A DNA stretch of 64,000 bases from Tetrahymena thermophila SB210 (Eukaryota; Ciliophora; Oligohymenophorea; Hymenostomatida; Tetrahymenidae): NCBI RefSeq assembly GCF_000189635.1, contig NW_002476476.1, positions 58,625 through 122,624 of the forward strand, given 5' to 3'. How positions within the stretch are numbered: the stretch's first letter is position 1; the number at the start of each line of letters is the position of its first letter. Below, piece after piece: positions 50,439 to 62,782 of the stretch. The translations under genes and the position numbers were made by a program. The notes beneath the pieces were generated by a model, which was given only the letters and a program-made list of their open reading frames with translations, did no database searches and was not told where the DNA came from.

Positions 50439-51085
50439 TATCAAAAATAATTTAAAATTTTCATATATGAATTTTTTCTTGTAATTGTTTGTTTGAATAT
50501 ACTATATAATTAAATAGTAAACCAATTATTCAAATATTAATTTAATTTCATAAAACAAAATGTTAAACACATATATTTTTCTAACCATCATTTTATTATC
50601 AAAATTTAATATAATACACATCAATTTATTTATATATTATGTAGATACTCAAAAATTAAGAGCCATTTTTGAGAAGAAAAAAAAATACTTTTAATTTAAA
50701 AAAAAGTTAAATTTTAAAATTTATTTAAATTATGATAAATTTCATACAAAATACATAAATATATATTAAATACTAATATTTAAGTTTATTTATAATTATG
50801 TTAATCTCTCTATTACAAAAAAAAATCTGCAATTAGCAATAATACTTTATATCTTATTTTATACTTTTGAAGACAAAATTAATCTATTATGACTAATAAA
50901 TACGAATAATTAAGATAAATTAGGTCTAATGTTTGTATTTTTCTTGATTAAATGTTTATTTATTTTTATTGTACACAGATATTTTTAATTCATTAGATAC
51001 GCTAGCGTCATTTAGAAATTTAGTATTGAGGAAAATAAAATTCTTTTATTTCCTAATTGGATAGAATTAAATTATGATCAACTTC
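50439..51085. other. Intergenic region after DUF4419 copy A
   Basis: The 3' flank is shared with the other two copies. One unit of the 240 bp repeat lies at about 50865-51085. No gene seen. Confidence 0.6.
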
Positions 51086-51093
51086 TAATATAT

Positions 51094-51657
51094 GCTTAAT
51101 GTCTTAAATGCAACATTATTTTGATTACAAAATGAGGATGTGTGGATGCGGCATATAGAATGTTCATTATCTTGGCGGAATTGAAGATTTTGAGCATTTA
51201 GCAGCAAAGATTTCTACTTTGAAATAAAATTATTAACTAAATAAAGATTTTACAAATTACTTATCTAATGTATTAAAAATTGTTAATACCTTCATTAGCT
51301 AAATGAAAAACCCTAATTAGCCAGATATTGTTAAGTTCTGGAATAGTATATTTGAAGAAACAAGAGTGCCAAAGTATGAACTTTCTGGAATAAGATAAGG
51401 TGAATAGATTTCTTTTTAAGGCTGGTTCAAACACTTCTTTAATGCCTATGAAATTTTAAAAGATGAAGTGCTATAATTTGCTTCTTAAGCTCCTGTGAAA
51501 GCAACTGATGAAATTAAAAATGAGAGTTACAATCTAACATTTATCACTAAAATGGAAGGTATAGAAGAAATAGAACCTAATGTTTTCCGTCCAAATATTA
51601 ATATTAGCGTCTAAGATAATATTTTTGCAAAACTAATAGGTTAAAAATATTTGTGAT
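51094..51657 (+). pseudogene. DUF4419 family, copy B (5'-truncated)
   Basis: Only the C-terminal half of the gene remains. Homology to copies A and C begins at about 51094 (TTCTAATATATGC, about residue 182 of copy A) and runs in frame to near the end, finishing at a later TGA (51655) after the normal C-terminal residues changed. An in-frame TGA lies just upstream of the joint, so no full-length start exists; the first in-frame Met is at about 51106. The upstream 240 bp repeat is joined directly to mid-gene sequence, removing promoter-proximal DNA and about 180 codons including HEGKKEL. The frame has stayed open, so the deletion is recent or a shorter protein is made. Confidence 0.8.
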
Positions 51658-52206
51658 ATCAAAAATAAAATAAAATTTTCATTATAATATAGATACTCAA
51701 AAATTAAGAACCATTTTCGAGTAAAAAAACATTTTTTAATTAAAAAAAAGGCACTTTTTTTGGGCAAAAAAGATACTTAGGGAATGCGTTAATTAATGAG
51801 CATTTACAGTATATTAAATACTAATATTTAAGTTTATTTAATATTATGTTAATCTTTCTATTACAAAAAAAAAATCTGCAATTGGCAATAATACTTTATA
51901 TCTTATTTTATACTTTTGAAGAAAAAATTAATTTATTAGCACAAATAAATACGAATTATTAAGATAAATTAGGTCTAATATTTGTATTTTTCTTTATTAA
52001 ATGTTTATTTATTTTTATTGTAGACAGATATTTTTAATTCTAATAGATACGCTAGCGTCTTTTAGAAATTTAGTATTGAGGAAAATAAAATTCTTTTATT
52101 TCTTAATTGGATAGAATTAAATTATGATCAAAAAATATAGATCTATCAAAAATTAATAATATTTATTATATCAATAAAATTAATAGTTCAATATAGATAT
52201 TTAGAA
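51658..52206. other. Intergenic region before DUF4419 copy C
   Basis: 3' flank of copy B, then one unit of the 240 bp repeat (about 51915-52135) and the conserved upstream flank also found before copy A. Confidence 0.65.
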
Positions 52207-53334
52207 ATGGATTAAAAATAATAGACAGATCAAACTTCAAACCTAAAAATTTTCACACTTAAGGTACAATAAACCCCTTTGCAGGATAAAGACTTAAGAT
52301 CGAAAACTATAATAAAATATGCTCCTTCAAATAGAGAATAAACTTTTTTTACTAAATAAACTTATTTTACTAAAAACAATTTAATGAAATAAGGTAGTAA
52401 ATTGTTTGAAATATCTAAAAATAGCTTTTTTGATGCTTTTTATGCTGCCTACATCTTGCATGGCGATGTAATGTTTTCAGCTAATGATATATGGCTTACT
52501 ATCTGCCATAAATTCGCAAAAGAAATTGATACAGATGCTGAAAAATATAGACATCTTTTTGTATCTCATGAAGGAAAGAAAGAGTTAACTATCTATTTTG
52601 ATGGGCTATCCTAAGATTGGAAGGACTTTCCTTGCTAAAATAATAGATGGGACACAGCGATGGAGTTATTTAGTGTTGAAATATCCAAAAACACTAAAGG
52701 AGATATAGCTTAATTAATTAAAAGTGATTTCTCTTCTACTAATTGGATAGAAAAAGCTTCTTCTAATATATGCTTAATGTCTTAAATGCAACATTATTTT
52801 GATTACAGTATGACCGTGTGTGGATGCGGCATATAGAATGTTCATTTTGTTGGCGGAATTGAAGATTTTGAGCATTTAGCAGCAAAGATTTCTACTTTGA
52901 AATAAAATTATTAACTAAATAATTACTTTACAAATTATTTATCTGAATTATTAAAAATTGTTAATACCTTCATTAGCTAAATGAAAAACCCTAATTAGCC
53001 AGATATTGCTAAGTTCTGGAATAGTATATTTGAAGAAACAAGTGTGCCAAAGTATGGAGGTTCTGGAATGAGAGTTGGTGATTAGATTTCTTTTAAAGGC
53101 TGGTTCAGACACTTCTTTAATGCTGATCAAATTTTAAAAGATAAAGTGCCATAATTTGCTTCTTAAGCTCCTGTGAAAGCAACTGATGAAATTAAAAATA
53201 AGAGTTACAATCTAACATTTATCACTAAAATGGAAGGTATAGAAGAAATAGAACCTAATGTTTTCCGTCCAAATATTAATATTAGTGTCTTAGATGCTGA
53301 TTAAACTCAACAAAAATTTTACAAATTTTGGTGA
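52207..53334 (+). CDS. DUF4419 family protein, copy C
   Basis: Intronless ORF of 375 residues, close paralogue of copy A. All DUF4419 landmarks are kept: NSFFDAFYAAYILHG, NDIWLTICHKFA, SHEGKKELTIY, CGCGIQNVHFVGG and WFRHFF. The N-terminal 60 residues differ most: a short duplication in FFTKQTYFTKN makes this copy six residues longer. In the body there are scattered substitutions such as DYSMTV for DYKMMM and GGSGMRVGDQ for GLSGIRQGEQ. Function unknown. Confidence 0.85.
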
Positions 53335-55493
53335 TATCAAAAATAATTTAAAATTTTCATATATGAATTTTTTTTTGTAATTGTTTGTTTGAATATACTA
53401 GTAAACCAATTGGTCAAATATTAATTTAATTTCATACAACAAAATATTAAACACATATAAATTTCTAACCATCTTTTTATTAATCAAAACTTAATATAAT
53501 ACACATCAATTTATTTATATATAATTTAGATACTCAAAAATTAAGAACCATTTTCGAGTAAAAAAACATTTTTGAATTAAAAAAAATTGATTAATTTTTG
53601 TAAAATATAAGAAATCTAATAAAAAGAAAATAATAAAGATTTAGATATAAAAAAAATTCATTAGTAATATAAAATTTATTTGAAATAAATTTAATAAATT
53701 ATTATTTTTATAAAAAGGAATGATAAATTATTTATCAGTATTTTATTTATTCTATTTTAAATATTTATATAAACGCTAAAAATATATTTTAAACTATAAA
53801 TAATTTACTTTTTTAGTAATTAAAAAATAAATTTAAATAAAATATTATCAAAATTTATTATTAATAATAAAATATTATTTATCTTTCATTTTTAAAATCA
53901 ATTCTTCAGAAATTAGCTTATATTTTACTTAGCCAATAGAGCTTAAAAAGGTAGTAAGAAAATTAATTAGTTAGTGCGCAAAAGCAAATAACTAAATAGT
54001 TCATCATTTATATTATAGATATATTTTCTTTTGATAATATACTAAAAATTCAGGCAAATAAATTAATAAAAATAAGCAATCAATGATATAAAGAGCAGTT
54101 TTTAACTAAAGAAAATTGTGTATAATTTTGTTTAGTTACAAATCATTATTTAATTTTATGCAAGCTTTGATTTTAATTAAATCTTAGTACTAGCTGATTT
54201 ACAATTAATTCGCATTATTTTAATAAACGCAGTAAGTAAAGTTAATTTGACACATGAAACTTAACAAATAGAAGAAAATAATATAAAAAAATTAATTTAT
54301 TTAAATATTTAAACATATTTATTTATTTTATGAAATTCAAATGAATCACTCAGATCTTATTGTTAAAAATTATTATTTCAATAATTCTACTTATGTCATT
54401 TTAAATTAATATTAGATTATGTTAGAACTTTATTAAATGCAAGATAAAAATTCAAAAACTTCTATGCTAATTCATATAATAACATTTTGCAAAAATAAAA
54501 GATGTTCTAACAATTGTTTATTTTTTAATTTATGGTTTAAATAACAAGATGCGAAAATTCAAATTGTTTTGTTTGAAATTTCGTCACAATATTATGTTTT
54601 GTCTAGTAAATCTATGTGCTTTAAATGGATTTATTGCTTCTAAAAAATTAGATGAGCGATTAATTTATTTTATTTGTGTTGAATGTTATTTATAAAAGGT
54701 ATAAATTATCTTTGAAACTTGGTTGTTATAATTATACCAGTATTGTCTATTAGAGATAAAATTAATTACTTTGTCATGTTGTTTGATAATATTATAATTT
54801 ACATTGTTATATTAACAAATATTGAAAAGTTAGATCTAAGAGTTATTATTTTGATATTACGCAAATTTATTCAATTTTGATTAATTTTGACTGCAACACT
54901 CTATTTTATTGTCTTCGATGAATTCAAATTTATAATTTAAACCTATTTAATGTAAATTTATCCTTGTTGATGTAATTAAAAGCATCTTGGTGTAATTAGT
55001 TCTACTGACTGAATCAGAAAATTTTTACAAATGAAAACAAACAAGATTGAATTTATTTTTTGAGATGTAATAATATTTTGGTTAAATTTATAGTTTGGAG
55101 TATAATCAATTTATCTTCTTTTTATTATATAATATTTCATATAATATATGCCAATACATTTTATCATTATAAAATTAAATAAATGATCATAATCTCTATT
55201 AAAAAATGAGATTGATGTTTGTTTTATTAGATTACCACAGGTACTTACTTTATGTGCTAATAAATTAAAGTATTATTTTTATATGATTTTGATGATTGAA
55301 TTATTATTAATTAGTAAACAATAGTTGGTTGCTTCGGCAAAAATCAATTAAAAAGCTCTACAAATTTGTTTTGCCCAGTGATTTTTTGCATTCAAATAAT
55401 TGATTTAATATCCAATAAAAATAATAAATAAATAATTAAATAAAACAAACAAATAAATAAATAATAAAATATCTAATCAATAAAATAAAATAA
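53335..55493. other. Intergenic region
   Basis: About 2.2 kb of very AT-rich DNA. The first ~240 bp repeat the 3' flank of copy A. I see no exon, tRNA or tandem repeat. Confidence 0.6.
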
Positions 55494-56477
55494 ATGAACA
55501 AAGCTATTGTTTTCGTTGCAATAATAGCATTCACTGTTGCTCTTATGGATGACACTGCTATGACTGGCGGATGGTATAATTACAAGTTCAGTAACGGTTT
55601 CTAGTCCGATAATTCAAACCCTCTTACTAAAATTTTCAAAAAACTCTCTGCTGAATTACAAGAAAAAGGTATTTCTGACATCTAATTCACCTCTGTTACT
55701 TCTTAAGTTGTTAATGGCTAGAACTTCAAGATTAGATTTACTTATACTCAAATTGATTCTACCAAGACTGGCTATTGCTTAGCTTATGTTTCTTTCTCAG
55801 GAGAAACTTGCGAAATCCATGAAGTTGAATTAGAAACAACTCCCTTAGCTTCAAACAAGGACATGCAAAATGGTGGATGGTCAAACTTAATTATTCCTTC
55901 AAATTTTGAATCAGATCCAAATAATCCTCTCACTATGGCTATGAATAAAATTTCCAATGAATTAATGATGAAAAATATGACTTTCGTCAAGTTTGTCAGT
56001 ATTTAATCTTAAGTAGTTGCTGGGTAAAAATTCAAAATTTAATTCTAATTCTTAAACAAAAATGGATAAATGAGCATTGGAAATTGTCTTGCTTATGTCA
56101 GATCTTGGGAAAACTTTGTTGAAGTTTCTGAATTATCCTTTACCAACCCACTTTAATTGTCTGTTCAAGATAATTAAAACTAAAATGGCGGATGGTCATC
56201 TTATAACTTCAACGTCAGTGAATTATAGAATGGAACTTCTATGTTCAGTTCTGCTTATAGCAAGCTCGTTAATACTCTTCTCAAATAAGCTATCACAATT
56301 GTATCAGTTTCTCACGTCGAATCATAAGTTGTCTCTGGCGTTAACTTCAAGATTTCATTCATTTACGCTGAAAAAAATAATTTGAAAACTGGTAAAGCTA
56401 TTGTTTACATTCAAGAATGGACCTAAACAATCAAAATTACTTCTTTGGAGCTTGCAGGATAAGCAATCCAATATTGA
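55494..56477 (+). CDS. Secreted three-domain cystatin-like protein
   Basis: Intronless ORF of 327 residues. A signal peptide (MNKAIVFVAIIAFTVALM) is followed by three homologous domains of about 100 residues. Each starts with a Gly-Gly-Trp (TGGWYNY, NGGWSNL, NGGWSSY) and has the cystatin inhibitory-loop motif Q-V-V-x-G: SQVVNGQNFKI (domain 1), SQVVAGQKFKI (domain 2), SQVVSGVNFKI (domain 3). In cystatins the N-terminal Gly and QxVxG loop insert into the active site of papain-type cysteine proteases, so a multi-headed cysteine-protease inhibitor is likely, either secreted or in the endolysosomal route. Cysteines occur mainly in domain 1. Codon use (TTC, CTC, AAG) is of the highly expressed type. 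Assignment from motifs; no search was run. Confidence 0.85.
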
Positions 56478-57156
56478 AGCATCTCAAAGAAAAATAAATG
56501 AATTATTTTTGTTCTTAGCAACAAATAATCATTAACTATCTTGATAAAAAATTCAAGAATCATAGAATCATTAATCATAAAAATAAATGAAATTTATTCG
56601 AACTTTAGTATTTTAGTATTTTATCTTTCTATATAAATTATTCTATTTAATATCATATAAATCCAAATCATATATTTTAAAAACCTTTTAGGATATTTTA
56701 ATCTTTAAATTTAGAAAATTTTCTAATATAACACTTTTCAATATTAAAAAATTATCATCATTATTTATTAGCAATGATTTAAAGATATTAAATTTAAGAA
56801 AATATACAAAAAAAAATTTATGATATATTTTGAAATATTAAACGAAAAATAGTTTCTGTGTTATCAAAATATTTATAAATTTATTTCAAAACCTTTTTTA
56901 AATTTTGCAAATTCTATTTTATCAAAAATATTTGCAAATATATTAAATATTTATTTCAATGCAATTAGAAATATTATCAAATTATCTATTTACAACTTTG
57001 TTAAGTATTATAGATAAATAATGATAAAACTAAAAGTATATTTTATTATTTTTTATTTTTTTTTAATTCAAAATTTCTTTATTTATTTAAAAATAATCTG
57101 AAAAGAATTATCAATTAAACAAAAAATTTTAAGAAATTATAAAAAACTTAAAAATA
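56478..57156. other. Intergenic region
   Basis: Very AT-rich; presumed 3' flank of the cystatin gene and promoter of LRR gene 6. Nothing recognisable. Confidence 0.6.
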
Positions 57157-60100
57157 ATGATACAGTAGAAATATTAAATTGAAAATCTAGAAGATGTAAT
57201 TAATTATTTAATCTTACCTATAACTTAAATTTATTTTTTAATATAAAAAAAGTTTTTAAATACTGAACTAGAATATAACACTTTTGAAGATATTAATATA
57301 ATATTTCAGTAAAAAAATAAAAAATGCAAATCTTTTTTTCAACAAATAATTTTCAAATTATTTGAAATTGAAAATGATTTTGAATCATCATCTTCGTTTT
57401 CTTTTTCATAATTTTTCAATTTACTTTTCAATATAAAATTTATTTCCAGTTTTAAGTAAAACCAACAAATTCTTAAAAAATACTAAAAGCTCAAAATAAT
57501 TAGATGAAAAGGATTTATCAGATTTATTTTCTGCTCTGTCAAAGTGTTCTAATCTCTAAAATTTGAATCTCAACCTTGCGTAATAAATATTTTTTTACTT
57601 TATTTGAGAGACTCATTTATTAAAAACTATTTATTAACAAACTTACTTACTTACTTTCTTTTTTAACTTTTTACTTTTTCTTAATTTTGAAAAATTTAAT
57701 TTACACTTTTTAAGCATAAATTTTCATTTTAAATCAATCATATCTAATAAAAATTCACAACTTAACTTTCATTCATTAAAAGGTACAATCGAATAGGTTC
57801 TAAAGGTATATCATAATTAGGCTCTGCTTTGATAAACTGCAAAAATCTCTAAATTTTAAACCTTGACCTATTGTAACGCTTTTATTATTGTTTTTAATTA
57901 GAAAAAACCTACTCACTTATTTTAATAAAAATATATCATAATAAATAACAACATATTTTAATTTAGTAATAAATTTTCTGATTATATATTTTTTTTTTTA
58001 CTTATTTTTAATATATATTTATACTATTCATGACTTATCATATATTAATTAGTTAATTAACTCACTGAATAATAAATTTTCTCAAAATATTTTGAGTGAT
58101 TAGTTTTTAACTTTTAAAAAATGAATGAAAATTAAATTGAGTTTTAATATATAAGAATCTAAAGTATATTTCATACAAATTATTGAGTTTTTTTAACATT
58201 AAATATTAGTGAAAATTAATTGGTTGACGATGATGTCTAAGGGATATGCTTTGCTTTGGCAAATTGCACAAAAATATCAAATTTGATACTAGGGCTTGTG
58301 TAAAAATAACTATTTTCTTATTAAAAAAGAAATGGAAAAAATAAACTAAAAATATAACTTTATGAGTTAGTTTTTTTCTCAGTCAAAATATTTATAAATT
58401 TTTTGATATTTCAAAACAAGAGTTTATTAAATTAACTAAAAAATAAAAGAAATAATAAAATTGGTCCATAAGGAGTATTTAACTTAGTTTCTCCTCTTAC
58501 AGATTGCTCTAATCTCTTAGATTTACAACTTGATCTTGGGTATAAATTTATTTATTTTTTTATTGAGCTAAAATTGAAATTTATAACAAAAATTTAAGTT
58601 TTTTTATTAAATCTTTACTTAATTTGATTATTGTTATTTTATTAACTTATTTTGAATTTTCTTTTTTATTTTAGATTTTTAGCAAAAAATTACTTTGTAT
58701 TATTTTTTTCTTATTTTTTATTTATTTCGTTAAATAAAAATTAATTTAATATAAATTTAAAGTCATAATGGTCTTGGTGCATAGGGTGCAGCAGTTATAG
58801 GTTTAGAATTATCAAAGTTCATAAATATCCAAAATTTAACTGTTTTACTCTAGTAAAAATGATTCTTTAATTTTTCTTTTATAAATAAAAATATTTTTTT
58901 GGGTGTTTTTTATGAAGAAAAATAAATTTAATAAATAACAAAAAGTCAAAATTAAATTGGTTCACAGGGTTTAATTGACTTATGTTCACCTTTAGTAAAC
59001 TGTATTAGCCTTAAAAAATTGGTTCTAGGAGTTGAGTAAAATAATAATTTATTCATTTATATCTACTTTAAAAGTTTTATCATTTTTTAACTCAAATGCT
59101 AATATGATATAAATTAAAGAATGAATGAAATTGATCATTATGGAGCATCGAAGATAGGCTAAACTCTATCAAAATTAATTAATCTTTCAAATTTAACACT
59201 TTGTTTAGGGTAAAAAGTTATTTATAAATTCTTATTCTTTCTATGAGAGATTAATTGAATACAAGCATTCAATTAATTTACTATTTTATATTTACTTTGT
59301 TTTTTATTTTGAATTTGTTTATTTTAAGTTTATTAATTTCAATTCTTTTATTCTATTCTTCAATATCAAAAAATAAGTAAAAAAATATTTTTTTGAATAG
59401 TTAAAATTAAATTGGAGATGAAGGTATATCAGGCTTAGGTTGTGGATTTGTTAGCAGTAGTTTACTCTCTACTTTAGTATTAAATTTAGAGTAAGAAATT
59501 ATTGCTTTTTTAACTATTTCTTAAATTATAAAATGATTATGGAAAACTTTTTTTAAACTTTTTTAATAAAATTTAATTTATAATTTAGATAAAACTTTTT
59601 ATTTAAATATTTAATTTTTAATTTTAAATTTACTCATGTAAAATAAATATACTTTTTCAAAATAGTGATAACTAGATAGGACCATTGGGTGTTATATGTT
59701 TAGCATAATCTTTGTCAAGTTGTACTAATCTTGAAAAATTGATACTTAGTTTCAGGTAATATATTTTTAGACATACTTTATCTTATTCATTGTTATATGA
59801 TAAATTAACTAGGTTATTTTTTCTTGAATTTTTTAGTTTTAAAACATAATAAATTTTCTTTTGCAGATAATAACTTTTCAATATTATTTAAAATACTGAT
59901 GTAAATTATATTGTAAGGAAAAGTTTATTGAGCTCATAGAGTGTACAAGAATTATGCTCAGCATTGATAAAATGCAATAATCTCTTTAGTTTGACACTTT
60001 CTTTAATGTAAAAAAGTTAGTTTACTTTTTTTCTGAAATTTATGTATTAAATATTATAAAAAGACAAATTGTTTTTGCTCAATTTTTAATTTTTAAATTT

Positions 60101-60478
60101 ATTTTTTTATAATTTAAAATTCAATTTAAATTTTATAGCTGCACAAATATTGATGAAGAGATTTTATTTAATTTAATTACTATTTTGGGAAACTATAATA
60201 ACCTCTTATACTTTAGGATAGTAGCTTGGTAAAAATATCTAATTTATTTTTATTTAAATTAATTCAAATATGCAATAAATAATATATCAAACTAATTTAC
60301 TCACTTTATTTTATGCTATTTTAATTTACATTTTTTATTTTCTAAATTCTTTTAAGAAGATTAAAAATAAATTAAATATTTAAATAGTGATAACTAAATT
60401 AGTGAAGAATCAAAATCAACATTAAAAAGTAAATTTCTTAAGCTCAAGAAATTAGTTTTCCAGAGTGTATAATTATGA
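57157..60478 (+). CDS. LRR gene 6 (complete, diverged, 11 repeat exons)
   Basis: Exon 1 is 57157-57195 (MIQQKYQIENLED), exon 2 57253-57308, then eleven 90 bp LRR exons from 57490-57579 to about 60139-60228, and terminal exon 60388-60478 encoding KFLKLKKLVFQSVQL then TGA. Total is 1,176 bp, 391 residues. It matches the young LRR genes exon for exon: same 39 bp first exon, phase-2 introns and basic terminal exon. Its repeats have diverged strongly from one another; only one exon (near 59401) still reads IGDEGISGLG. Introns share no similarity beyond splice sites. Every exon is nevertheless open and in frame, so the gene is maintained by selection. No targeting signal. Confidence 0.88.
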
Positions 60479-61422
60479 TCAGAATTTCTAATAATATTAT
60501 TATGATAGTATTTAGAAATATTAAGTTTATTTTTTTAAAATAAACAATTTTATGTTTAAAGGGATAATAATTAAATCTTTATTATAAAATTAAAAATTAA
60601 TTATTTTTTATTGCTACTATAAAATTATTTAAAAAGAATATTTTTTATTTAAAAACCTAGCCTAAAAATATCTAGCTAGAGGTTGGTTGCCATACCACTA
60701 GATTTTAATTAGGTTTTTAGCTATATTTAAAAATATTATAAGATATTTTGAAAAAATATTTTTAAATGGCATGTTAAATTAATAATTAAAAAAAAATAGA
60801 ATTATTGCTAAAATTGAATAGATTAAAAAAAATCTTTTTGATAGATAGATAGATGCATTAAAATAAAACAGGAACTAGTTTGTATAAAGGAAATTAATAA
60901 TATAAATTTAAATAGTAATTTGATAATAAATATAGAATTTAAATTAGCATTTAACATCTAATAATTTTAAATATAGTTGAGTGAATAGAATTTATAAATA
61001 TTTTAATATATTTCTTGAATTCATTTCATTAAATAGCCTGGAATTACTTCTGTTCCTACTTGCATATCTGCTTAATAGATTGATATGCAAATAAATGATA
61101 TAAATGTTAAATTTTTGATGCTGGCAACTGTATTAAATCTATATATTTCTTTGGCTTTCATTTAAAATGTACTGAAATTATTTCATATATTAATTATTTC
61201 CCTTATATTTAGCTCATGTTTTTTGCATTTAATTTAAAAAAGAAGTCTCTGCATAAGAATTGTAATTTATTTATTTGTTTGTTTGTATGTATGTATGTTT
61301 GTTTATTTGAGATTGTTAATCTGTCTGTTTTAATTGAATGAAAAGCTCTTACTACAAAGAAATAAGTAGACCGACCAATATTAATAATAATAATTATGAA
61401 TGATATTTAAGAGTTTTCAGTT
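60479..61422. other. Intergenic region between convergent genes
   Basis: AT-rich. It contains TAGAGGTTGGTTGCC at about 60677-60691, which matches 11 of 15 bases of the Tetrahymena chromosome-breakage sequence and is probably not functional, and a TTTG/TATG simple repeat near 61276-61305. Confidence 0.55.
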
Positions 61423-61935
61423 TCAATTGTGTACTTGAGCTTAATATTTTTTCTTAATTTCTTCGACATTTTATCTCTTTCCGAATAAATAGGGCAAAGG
61501 TTCTTCAACTTGAGTTTGGACTGGCTTGAGAGCTCCATCAATAATCAATTTTTTGGCATAAGCTTCAATAGGATTAATAATACGGGGATGAGGCTTGGAT
61601 TATAATTAAGCTTGAATTCTGACTTCATCCAAAACAGCCTTGAAGGAGAATGGTTCATTAATTGCAAGATTAGAAAGTATCTTTCTATCAAGGATAATAT
61701 TGGATTAATTTAAAGCCCAAATAAATCTATTGTAAGGAGTATTGTGTTCTCTTACGGCTGCATTAATAGTTTGAATCCATTCTTTACGATAGATTCTTCT
61801 TCTAGCTCTTCTATCTCTGAATGAATATCTCAAAGCCTTATCAACACGAGGGGCCATAGTACGCAAACAATTCTTATTACGACCAAAGAATCCCCTTGCT
61901 AACTTTCTATACTTTTCTCTTGAAAATCCTGTCAT
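61423..61935 (-). CDS. MRPL20: Mitochondrial ribosomal protein bL20m
   Basis: Single-exon minus-strand gene of 170 residues ending TGA at 61423. The N-terminal ~115 residues match bacterial L20: KYRKLARGFFGRNKNCLR, then YSFRDRRARRRIYRKEWI, INAAVREHN, YNRFIWALN and IILDRKILSNLAINEPFSF, the classic order of bL20. It binds 23S-type rRNA in large-subunit assembly. The ~50-residue C-terminal extension (PRIINPIEAYAKKLI onward) is longer than the bacterial protein, usual for ciliate mitoribosomes. The very basic N-terminus could serve as targeting signal. A standard-code reading stops at the first TAA-Gln after WALN. It is convergent with LRR gene 6. Confidence 0.94.
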
Positions 61936-62782
61936 TCCTTTCCTAATTTATTTTATTTATTTATCTAAATCCCTTTTTCTTCTTTTCTTTCTTCCCTTTA
62001 AAAAGTTTCTTTCTGAATCTTTCTTTTGATTTAATTTTTTACAAACTGCTTGATAATTAATAATCAAAGTAGATTCTTCCAATACTAAATTATCATTTAA
62101 TTCATATAATAATTCATTTCCTCTATGAAAATTCAATCAATTTGTTTGTTTGCTTGCTTGCTTGTATGCAAAACCATTTTTATTCCTTATCCATACATAC
62201 ATAACTTTGCTTTTAGATAAATCATGATTTTTGTCCATTTTGTTTTGAATGATATCTTTTTATTCATTTCTTATTTTATTAATAAGCATTGAATATTTCA
62301 TGTATAAATAGCAAGTAATTTGGCATTAAATTCTACTAAGTTTAAATTCATTTTGCTCATTTAATTTCTTTTCATTGTAAAATAAATAAAAAAACATTTC
62401 AAACAATATTTTTAATAAGATTTAAACAATATAATTTATATACTAAAACAATAAAAATCTTTTTAAAATAAGCATAAATTATATTATAAAAATAAGCGAT
62501 TCCTCTATTAATTATTAAATTAAAGATGATTTTATACACTTTTGATGAAAATGATGCATGTTTTTAAATCAATTAATTAATAAAGTATTTATATATTCAA
62601 GTTATATATCAACTATTTTGTATTTAATGCTATTATTTTTATAAATTTAATTGTTTACAAAATATTATAAATTGTATAAAATAAATTCTTTTTATTATAT
62701 TTTAAAAAATAATTATTTAAAAACTATTAAATGCCAGTTTAGCAATCTAAACTATTTAGTTTAAATTGATTTATTTTAGTGA
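61936..62782. other. Intergenic region
   Basis: Upstream flank of the bL20m gene. A TTTG/CTTG simple repeat lies near 62140-62167. No gene seen. Confidence 0.6.

Noticed and set aside
55329..55340. TTGCTTCGGCAA resembling the 5' end of U6 snRNA
   Set aside because: Similarity ends after about a dozen bases; the ACAGAGA and later U6 blocks are absent.
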